The notes under the pieces are model-generated. The model ran no database searches. It was not told the origin of the DNA and saw nothing but the letters and a program-made list of their open reading frames with translations. Position numbers and translations under genes: made by a program. Of a stretch of 5,426 nt of DNA, positions 1-4,455 are shown in pieces; the first letter of the stretch is position 1, and each line of letters begins with the position of its first letter. The DNA is taken from the NCBI GenBank assembly GCA_003158355.1, contig PMIV01000181.1, positions 1-5,426 on the forward strand. The letters are read 5' to 3'. The DNA comes from Anaerolineaceae bacterium. Its GTDB lineage: Bacteria; Chloroflexota; Anaerolineae; Anaerolineales; Anaerolineaceae.

Positions 1-147
1 GAGGGTAGCGCCGAAAGTTGCAAAGTTCCGTCAGAAGTACCAGAAATTTCTTAAAGTATAGGCAATAATCCGTCACAAAGCGTACCCTCTTGAGGGTAGC
101 GCCAAAAGTGGCCAAGTTCCGTCAGAAATACAGCAAATTTCTTAAAG
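1..147. repeat. Imperfect direct repeat, two copies with 91-bp period
   Basis: Copy 1 (1-56) and copy 2 (92-147) match at 49 of 56 positions by eye. Both begin GAGGGTAGCGCC and end AAATTTCTTAAAG. The 35 bases between them (57-91) are not repeated within the window. Copy 1 starts exactly at the left edge, so the array may continue upstream. The start of copy 2 forms a perfect 7-bp inverted repeat with the bases just before it (TACCCTC 83-89, GAGGGTA 92-98). The units have no open frame of note and are too long and divergent for CRISPR repeats. Their role is unknown; an intergenic repeat family is the simplest reading. Confidence 0.75.
80..102 (-). terminator. Hairpin, possible terminator of the leftward membrane-protein gene
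   Basis: TACCCTC (83-89) and GAGGGTA (92-98) pair perfectly around a 2-base centre. The stem extends by GCG (80-82) with CGC (100-102) if G99 bulges. Read on the minus strand, the hairpin is followed by TTTGTG, a poor U-tract. It lies about 110 bases past the stop codon of the 211-1398 gene. It also forms the junction of the 91-bp repeat, so it may belong to the repeat rather than act as a dedicated terminator. Confidence 0.3.
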
Positions 148-171
148 CCTAACCCAATTTTTTAAGGTTTT

Positions 172-198
172 CTCCGCGTTCTCCGCGACCCTGCGTGA
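172..198. repeat. Three 9-bp tandem units (CTCCGCGTT type)
   Basis: CTCCGCGTT (172-180), CTCCGCGAC (181-189) and CCTGCGTGA (190-198) are three phased, imperfect 9-base units just downstream of the leftward gene's stop codon. From memory, similar short phased strings turn up between genes in many unrelated bacterial genomes, but this was not searched. No coding role is visible. Confidence 0.55.
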
Positions 199-210
199 GA
201 ATGGTTTTCT

Positions 211-1398
211 TCATGACCCTCTCTTACTAAACCAGCGCCCCAACCTTAGATAGAACAGATAAATCGCGCTCAGCATTGCCACAGAGGCTGCCATCAGCCC
301 CAGGCTCATCAGCCCCTGCGTCACGAACAAATGTTCAGGGCTCAGCCCGCGCAGGTTGATCAGCACCGCGATCACGCAGGTATACAGCGGCAGCACCATC
401 GCCAGTCCGCAGCCTGTACACAGCACCACCAGCCGCGTTCCCACGGAATTCGCGATCGAGCCGAACAGGCTGGCTTCGATTTGCTGCCGTCCTGTCTGCG
501 GAGCAGCGAAGGCCCTGCGCCGGGGTAAGACAAGCCTCGTCAACGAACACAGCGACTCCAGGCTCAAGACCGTGCAGATCAGCAGTGCGGCCAGCACCGG
601 CGCAGTCACTAAGCTGGCCTGATTCAGCAGCAGCAAAAGCAGTGCCAGCACCGGCGCCGTGGCGATGCCCACGAAGGCAGCCATCTTCACCTCATCCATG
701 CCGCTGCGGTGCTCTGCCTGCCGGGCTTCGTGTGGAACAACCACCGTCAGCGCCAGGTGCGAGACCACCACCAGCAGCAGAGCGGCCTCCAGCGGCAGTT
801 CGGCAATGTCCTTCACGCAGTCCGCCTGCCCGCCCACGATCTCTGCCAGGCGCGGAAAGATCGCCGCAGCCACCGCCGCCGCGAACACCGAGGCTGCCAC
901 TGCGGTAATCGAGACGTTCATTGCCATTTGCGGGTCATTTTTGTTAAACCTCTCCGCGTGCCGGCGCCGGCCGCTGCATTCCAGCCCGCCGCCGAGCGCG
1001 CCCAGCCCGCTCCCGCCCGCGAAGAGCAGCAGGAACAGCGCCGTCGTCTGGCGCACGATTGCATCGATCTGCCCGACCTGTGCGCTTGCGCACGAGATTG
1101 CCACCCGTGGGAACAGGGTCACCAGCCCGGGCGTCCCCGCCGCGGCTGCTCCCCACAGGCAGAAAACGATGCACCCGGCCAGCCCACCGGCCGTTGCCCC
1201 CAGCGCGGCGCAGCGCCAGGGCTGCCCCGCTCCGCTCCAGCGCGCGGCCAGCCAGCCGCCGCAGCCCAACAGCAAAGCTGCCGCGGCCGCACCAATCCAT
1301 AGCAAATGCGCCGCCCCCATCAGCAAAAAAAGAACGATCGTTAAGATCACTCCGCTCAGCATACCGACCGCTCCGGCTCGTGTTGTCATACTCTCCAT
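211..1398 (-). CDS. Unrecognised multi-pass membrane protein, about 395 aa
   Basis: I do not recognise the family. The protein is dominated by hydrophobic stretches rich in Ala, Leu, Val and Gly. There are about 10 likely membrane segments, near residues 10-28, 30-50, 64-86, 117-138, 159-182, 201-221, 238-259, 262-282, 321-348 and 363-385. They are separated by short polar loops such as GRRRHAERFNKNDPQ (143-157) and PHEARQAEHRSGMDEV (222-237). The C-terminus is short and basic (RWFSKRGS). No signal peptide is seen apart from the first membrane helix, and no catalytic motif is visible. The frame is open to 1560, but that extension overlaps the hom promoter and start, and it encodes a basic non-membrane stretch. 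I therefore chose the ATG at 1396-1398; the ATG at 1387-1389 (392 aa) is nearly as good. Neither has a strong Shine-Dalgarno site. The gene is divergent from hom and looks like a single transcription unit. A transporter, flippase or lipid-related enzyme is possible, but this is a guess. Confidence 0.75.
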   Translation of the reverse strand: MESMTTRAGAVGMLSGVILTIVLFLLMGAAHLLWIGAAAAALLLGCGGWLAARWSGAGQPWRCAALGATAGGLAGCIVFCLWGAAAAGTPGLVTLFPRVAISCASAQVGQIDAIVRQTTALFLLLFAGGSGLGALGGGLECSGRRRHAERFNKNDPQMAMNVSITAVAASVFAAAVAAAIFPRLAEIVGGQADCVKDIAELPLEAALLLVVVSHLALTVVVPHEARQAEHRSGMDEVKMAAFVGIATAPVLALLLLLLNQASLVTAPVLAALLICTVLSLESLCSLTRLVLPRRRAFAAPQTGRQQIEASLFGSIANSVGTRLVVLCTGCGLAMVLPLYTCVIAVLINLRGLSPEHLFVTQGLMSLGLMAASVAMLSAIYLFYLRLGRWFSKRGS

Positions 1399-1459
1399 TT
1401 TACGCTTTTCCGCAAATATGGAGATATTCTCGATTATTGATCTGAATGGTCTTTTTCGC

Positions 1460-1488
1460 TTGCAAAATCCTATAAAAACGGGCATAAT
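1460..1488 (+). promoter_or_regulatory. Sigma-70-type promoter of hom
   Basis: The -35 box is TTGCAA (1460-1465) and the -10 box is CATAAT (1483-1488), separated by 17 bases. Each box differs from consensus at one or two positions. Transcription would start near 1495, leaving a leader of about 25 bases. That is too short for a riboswitch, T-box or attenuator, so regulation would have to act on initiation. TTGCAA is self-complementary, but I found no well-spaced -10 box for it on the minus strand. Confidence 0.6.
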
Positions 1489-1505
1489 CCACTGCATCAT
1501 TTTTC

Positions 1506-1511
1506 GGAGGG
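1506..1511 (+). promoter_or_regulatory. Shine-Dalgarno site of hom
   Basis: GGAGGG lies 8 bases before the ATG at 1520. It fixes the hom start and rules out the long upstream open extension of the same frame, which runs back to 659 antisense to the membrane-protein gene. Confidence 0.8.
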
Positions 1512-1519
1512 TTACCCCT

Positions 1520-2548
1520 ATGGCAAAAGAAGTGCGGCTTGGATTGATCGGCTTTGGCAATGTTGGCCAGGGCCTGGCTCAGATATTGAAAGAATCAGCA
1601 GCCGAATATGCGCAAAGGTTCGGCCTGGATCTCAAGATCGTGGCAATTGTAGATGCGCTTAAAGGCAGCGTCTACGACCGCGCCGGTCTGGATGCGGGTC
1701 TCCTCCTGGAAAAAGTGACCGCGGACGGTACTTTGCACGGCCTGCCCGGCGAAAAACCGGGTTGGGATGCCCTGACCATGATCCGCGAGAGCAATGCTGA
1801 CGTCATCGTGGAGATGAGCTACACCGACCTCAAGACCGGTGAGCCCGCCACCACCCATCTGACGGAAGCCATCATGCACAAAAAACACGTGGTGACCACC
1901 AACAAAGGCCCGGTGGCGCTGCATTTTGCCGAACTGCAGAAGTTGGCCAAAGCCAACGGCGTACAGATCGGCGTCGAAGGCACCGTCATGAGCGGCACCC
2001 CTGCCCTGATTCTGGGGCGGGAGAGTCTCTCCGCCGCCCACATCCGCAAGGTGATGGGCATCTTCAACGGCACCACCAATTACATCCTCTCGCAGATGGA
2101 AAGCGGCATGAGTTACCCCGTGGCTCTGGCTGAAGCCCAGAAGCTGGGTTATGCCGAAGCCGACCCCACCGGTGACGTAGAGGGATTCGACGCTGCCGGC
2201 AAAGTGGTGATCCTGGCACAGTTGCTCATGAATACACACATCCGCATGGAGGATGTCAATCGTTCAGGTATCACTGGCGTCACCCTCGAAGATATCAACA
2301 CCGCCAAAGCCAATGGCAAGCGCTGGAAGCTCATCGGCAGTCTGGAATGGGTGGAAGGCAAGCTGGCTGCCAGTGTCAAAGTACAGTGCCTGTCCTTCAG
2401 CCATCCCCTGGCTGGAGTCAGCGGCGCTACCAATGCCATCCACTTCAGCACCGATTACCTCGGTGAGGTCACCCTCATCGGCCCTGGCGCCGGCCGTCTC
2501 CCCACCGGCTACGCCGTCCTCGAAGACATCCTCGCCATCTACCGCTAA
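1520..2548 (+). CDS. hom: Homoserine dehydrogenase, short form without ACT domain
   Basis: This cytosolic enzyme reduces aspartate 4-semialdehyde to homoserine with NAD(P)H, the branch step toward threonine and methionine. The 342-aa protein begins with a Rossmann nucleotide-binding motif, GFGNVGQG (11-18). The TTNKG motif (126-130) and the NGTTNYIL stretch (183-190) are typical of the family. The signature region at 204-233 reads AEAQKLGYAEADPTGD followed by EGFDAAGK. By spacing with the yeast enzyme, E213, D224, K228 and K129 correspond to its E208, D219, K223 and K117, so the active site looks intact. A conserved GPGAG (321-325) and PTGYAVLEDI close the protein. It stops there, about 90 residues short of forms with a C-terminal ACT domain, so ACT-mediated threonine feedback is not expected. 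The ATG at 1520 has a strong ribosome binding site. No threonine-pathway gene adjoins it: the left neighbour is divergent and the right neighbour convergent. Asp45 near the end of the second beta strand could favour NAD, but this is uncertain. Confidence 0.96.
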   Translation: MAKEVRLGLIGFGNVGQGLAQILKESAAEYAQRFGLDLKIVAIVDALKGSVYDRAGLDAGLLLEKVTADGTLHGLPGEKPGWDALTMIRESNADVIVEMSYTDLKTGEPATTHLTEAIMHKKHVVTTNKGPVALHFAELQKLAKANGVQIGVEGTVMSGTPALILGRESLSAAHIRKVMGIFNGTTNYILSQMESGMSYPVALAEAQKLGYAEADPTGDVEGFDAAGKVVILAQLLMNTHIRMEDVNRSGITGVTLEDINTAKANGKRWKLIGSLEWVEGKLAASVKVQCLSFSHPLAGVSGATNAIHFSTDYLGEVTLIGPGAGRLPTGYAVLEDILAIYR

Positions 2549-2552
2549 AACC

Positions 2553-2584
2553 CAAGCCCCGGATAAAAAAAACTCCGGGGCTTG
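2553..2584. terminator. Strong hairpin after hom, likely terminator
   Basis: CAAGCCCCGGA (2553-2563) pairs perfectly with TCCGGGGCTTG (2574-2584), an 11-bp GC-rich stem with a 10-base A-rich loop. It starts 4 bases after the hom stop codon. The 3' flank (TCTGTTGTTG) is only loosely T-rich, so it may act as an mRNA end stabiliser as well as a terminator. Being symmetrical, it could also limit transcription coming leftward from the convergent SDR gene. Confidence 0.7.
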
Positions 2585-2764
2585 TCTGTTGTTGCGAGCC
2601 TCGCAGAGGCGACCTGTACCAGCCTTATCGGCAAGCAATCCCCGATGCTTTTCGGGGCGAGTCACGATCTTTGTGACGAAGCAATCCCCGATGCTTTTCG
2701 GGGTGTCTACGGAGGACAACGTCCGACGAAGCAATCCCTACTCGCTTGCGCTCCCCACATGACG
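2585..2764. repeat. Composite REP-like palindromic element between convergent genes
   Basis: A conserved AAGCAATCCC core occurs at 2633, 2679 and 2729. The first two copies (2633-2657 and 2679-2703) are identical over 25 bases, and the third is cut after about 10. The second and third cores are both preceded by GACG and by a small hairpin of different sequence: GTCAC/GTGAC (2661-2677) and GGAC/GTCC (2714-2724). A further hairpin, GCCTC/GAGGC, sits at 2598-2610. The left end reads TTGCGAG (2593-2599) and the right end reads CCCCACATGACG. Read in reverse, that right end begins CGTCATG and runs toward GGGATTGCTTCGTC. The whole therefore resembles head-to-head copies of a palindromic intergenic repeat with a constant arm and variable hairpins. 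No gene is supported here. Confidence 0.6.
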
Positions 2765-2813
2765 TTTAATAACGCACTGGTGAACAATTGTAAAAACCAG
2801 AAACTCTACCCCC

Positions 2814-3590
2814 CTACAAACAGGTGATGCCCCCGTCGATGAGCAGCTCGCTGCCCGTCGCATAGCTCGATGCCTTGCTGGCAAAATACAGCACCCCTCC
2901 TGCCATCTCATCCGGCGTCGCAAAGCGCCCAAAAGGAGTCGAGCGCATCCATACCTCCGTGATCTTCTTGTCCACGATCTGGTTCATTTCCGTCCACACG
3001 TAACCGGGGCTCACCACGTTGACGCGGATGCCGTACTTCACCCACTCGATCGCCAGGCTCTTGGTCAGATGCACCACCGCCGCCTTCGATGCGTTATAGG
3101 CCGCCTGGCTCTGCGGCTGCACGATGATCGAAGCCGAAATGGAAGCCACGTTAATGACCGAACCGGGTTTCTTTTCGCTGATCAATTTCCTGGCAAAGGT
3201 TCGCGCCGTCAAGAAAGCGCCATTGAGGTTCACGTCCAGGATGCGCTTCCAATCCGCGTAACTCACATCCAGCGCCGTCTCGGGGATGTTGATGCCGGCA
3301 TTGTTGAACAGCACATCGGCGATCCCGATCGCGCCGCTAACCGTGTCGACCATTGCCGTGACCGATGCTTCATCCGTCACATCGCAGCCGATCCCCACAG
3401 TTTTGACCCCGTACTCGGCGGCCACTTCCTCAGCCGCCTGCCTGGCGGCGTCTCCGTGCCTCGCTACAATGGCCACCCCTGCTCCCGCCGATGCCAGGTA
3501 ATTCGCTACACAGCGCCCGATTCCGCTGGTGCCTCCGGTGACAATGGCGGTGTTTCCTTTTAAAGAGAATAGATCTGCTGCAGAGACCAT
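2814..3590 (-). CDS. Classical short-chain dehydrogenase/reductase (SDR), 258 aa
   Basis: This is a soluble NAD(P)-dependent oxidoreductase that interconverts an alcohol and a ketone; its substrate is not readable from the sequence. The length is typical of classical SDRs. The coenzyme motif is TGGTSGIG (18-25), followed by D70 in CDVTD and by NNAG (96-99). The catalytic tetrad is complete: N121, S152, Y165 and K169 (YNASK), with the usual 13-residue gap from Ser to Tyr. The PGYVWTEM segment (195-202) and the final LLIDGG (249-254) are also standard. Arg44 after the second beta strand hints at NADP(H) preference, but this is inference. Overall it resembles the gluconate 5-dehydrogenase and sugar-alcohol dehydrogenase type. 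The ATG at 3588-3590 follows a good ribosome binding site. The gene is convergent with hom and has no same-strand partner here, so context gives no clue to its pathway. Confidence 0.94.
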   Translation of the reverse strand: MVSAADLFSLKGNTAIVTGGTSGIGRCVANYLASAGAGVAIVARHGDAARQAAEEVAAEYGVKTVGIGCDVTDEASVTAMVDTVSGAIGIADVLFNNAGINIPETALDVSYADWKRILDVNLNGAFLTARTFARKLISEKKPGSVINVASISASIIVQPQSQAAYNASKAAVVHLTKSLAIEWVKYGIRVNVVSPGYVWTEMNQIVDKKITEVWMRSTPFGRFATPDEMAGGVLYFASKASSYATGSELLIDGGITCL

Positions 3591-3597
3591 TTGGCTG

Positions 3598-3603
3598 CTC
3601 CTC
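3598..3603 (-). promoter_or_regulatory. Shine-Dalgarno site of the SDR gene
   Basis: On the minus strand this reads GAGGAG, 7 bases before the ATG at 3590, and it sets the start of the SDR gene. I found no convincing minus-strand promoter upstream. TACAAT (minus strand, 3636-3641) is a possible -10 box, but it has no good -35 partner. Confidence 0.7.
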
Positions 3604-3680
3604 TTATTGTTTTTTTTGGATTTTGATCTGCACCAATTGTAATCTGAAACGGAGTCGTTCCCGGCAAATTTTCGCTTTAT

Positions 3681-3722
3681 TTGAAAATCTGCTTGACACC
3701 TGATCTATAATTTAAATATACA
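3681..3722 (+). promoter_or_regulatory. Strong, possibly doubled sigma-70 promoter facing right
   Basis: A consensus -35 box TTGACA (3693-3698) is followed 18 bases later by TATACA (3717-3722). A perfect -10 box TATAAT (3706-3711) also lies between them, paired less well with TTGAAA (3681-3686) at 19 bases. The two boxes interleave, so two overlapping start sites are possible. The next plus-strand ATG with a ribosome binding site is at 4086, giving a leader of about 355 bases. Confidence 0.55.
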
Positions 3723-3881
3723 CTCATAGCGGGAATGAACTTCCGATGATCTTCTCCGCGCGAAAAGTTTTTTCAGATATTTTATTCACCCTGTTATTTA
3801 AAAATCGATAGAGAATGCCTGATAGGTTTGATTTTTTCACTTTGCTCTTGAACATCATTTACTCATGTCCGCAAATGATAA

Positions 3882-3908
3882 ATTCGTGAATATTCGTGAA
3901 ATTTGTGG
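3882..3908. repeat. Short phased repeat of ATTCGTGA type
   Basis: ATTCGTGA occurs at 3882-3889 and 3892-3899, followed by ATTTGTGG at 3901-3908, giving spacings of 10 and 9 bases. It resembles in style the phased CTCCGCGTT units at 172-198. No function can be assigned. Confidence 0.5.
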
Positions 3909-3953
3909 ACAAAATTATAGCTGAGTAATTCCATCTCTGTCATGCCGGGGAAT

Positions 3954-3990
3954 GAATCGTTTCGAATCGTTTTTAAATTCAATTCAATTC
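3954..3990. repeat. Micro-repeats: GAATCGTTT twice, then AATTC three times
   Basis: GAATCGTTT is present at 3954-3962 and 3964-3972, a 10-base period. It is followed by three AATTC units at 5-base spacing (3976-3990). These may be slippage products in AT-rich sequence. Confidence 0.45.
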
Positions 3991-4075
3991 GGCACCCGCC
4001 TCATTTCAGGAGCAGATTTTCACCGGGGGAATCGATCCACTCATTGCCCTGCCGCCCCGCTCGTTAAAGTTTTTT

Positions 4076-4081
4076 GGAGGG
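4076..4081 (+). promoter_or_regulatory. Strong Shine-Dalgarno site of the small gene
   Basis: GGAGGG lies 4 bases before the ATG at 4086. It is the only good ribosome binding site near the gene, and it directs initiation in a frame different from the one carrying the coding body. This is the main evidence for a frame conflict. Confidence 0.7.
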
Positions 4082-4085
4082 AAAT

Positions 4086-4381
4086 ATGAAAAAGTATACA
4101 CACAACGCCCCTTCCAGATCGATTGCGGCGCCGGCAATGACGATGTGTTGGAGTACATGTACACGGTCAGCCGCTATTCCTACCTGCTTTCCTATACTTT
4201 CCTGCCCCAGGGTTACACCCCCGATCAACTGGATACGAAGCTCCTCCAGCTCAAGAATAACGCCGGGCTCTCCTTCCGCGCCATGAGTCTCATCTCCCTT
4301 GCGGATGCGGTCGATGCCGTGGCCAGGGTCTGGCTGCGCGACCTCAGAAGGTATATCACCTGGCAAAAGCAAGCCAAGTAG
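4086..4381 (+). CDS. Small protein gene of unknown function with a start-proximal frameshift
   Basis: The ATG at 4086 has a strong ribosome binding site, but its frame reads a Ser/Pro/Cys-rich string ending at 4286 that looks like an out-of-frame shadow. The frame with natural codon choice and protein-like composition runs to TAG at 4379-4381. It has no ATG, GTG or TTG between its upstream stop (3974-3976) and the GTG at 4145. Moving one base back within AAAAAG (4089-4094) joins the two. The product then begins MKKVYTQRPFQIDCGAGND, continues through LEYMYTVSRYSYLLSYTFL and ends in a basic RRYITWQKQAK, about 98 aa. Without the shift, an internal GTG at 4145 would give 78 aa but lacks a ribosome binding site. 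I do not recognise the family. The product appears soluble, with amphipathic helical character and aromatic residues near the N-terminus. It precedes the MFS gene by 74 bases on the same strand. Confidence 0.6.
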
Positions 4382-4395
4382 TGAGAATTAAAAAT

Positions 4396-4425
4396 TCCGA
4401 TCTGCCGCCAGATTTGGAGTATAAA
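4396..4425 (+). promoter_or_regulatory. Weak hairpin and possible -10 box before the MFS gene
   Basis: ATCTG (4400-4404) pairs with CAGAT (4409-4413) around a 4-base loop, and TATAAA (4420-4425) follows. The only -35 candidate, TTCCGA (4395-4400), is 19 bases away and poor. Separate transcription of the MFS gene is possible but weakly supported; read-through from the small gene is equally likely. Confidence 0.2.
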
Positions 4426-4455
4426 TACTTCATTCTGTTGCGTACCTGACATTCG

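Larger units (their letters stand above)
3723..4075 (+). other. AT-rich stretch with no supported gene
   Basis: This stretch lies between the 3681-3722 promoter and the small gene. It is clearly more AT-rich than the flanking genes. The longest start-to-stop frame I noticed on the plus strand near the promoter is 21 codons (3746-3811), with no convincing ribosome binding site. It holds micro-repeats at 3882-3908 and 3954-3990 and no strong hairpin with a T-run. It could be a long leader, a small RNA gene or decayed sequence. Confidence 0.4.

Noticed and set aside
659..1519. Long open upstream extension of the hom frame (about 287 codons)
   Set aside because: It runs antisense to the membrane-protein gene, is Pro/Ser/Arg-rich, crosses the hom promoter, and lacks the strong ribosome binding site found at 1506-1511.
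1399..1560. N-terminal extension of the leftward membrane protein to an ATG at 1560
   Set aside because: It would overlap the first 41 bases of hom and its promoter, and it encodes a basic stretch unlike the rest of the protein.
1595..2239. 214-codon minus-strand frame inside hom
   Set aside because: It is a shadow of the hom coding frame; the His/Gly-rich translation has no recognisable domain.
2633..2738. Possible CRISPR array (25-base repeats with about 21-base spacing)
   Set aside because: There are only two full copies, spacing is unequal, spacer segments are themselves hairpins, and there are no cas genes.
2253..2762. Plus-strand frame overlapping the end of hom and the repeat region
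   Set aside because: It is Ser/Pro-rich shadow sequence over hom and continues into the palindromic repeats, with no ribosome binding site.
2582..2827. 81-codon plus-strand frame across the REP-like element
   Set aside because: It is built almost entirely from the repeated units, which are palindromic and read open by chance.
3069..3563. 164-codon plus-strand frame inside the SDR gene
   Set aside because: It is antisense to a complete SDR gene with all catalytic residues; a shadow frame.
3746..3811. 21-codon ORF just after the strong promoter
   Set aside because: It is too short to support alone, has no convincing Shine-Dalgarno site, and its AT-rich composition explains the hydrophobic residues.
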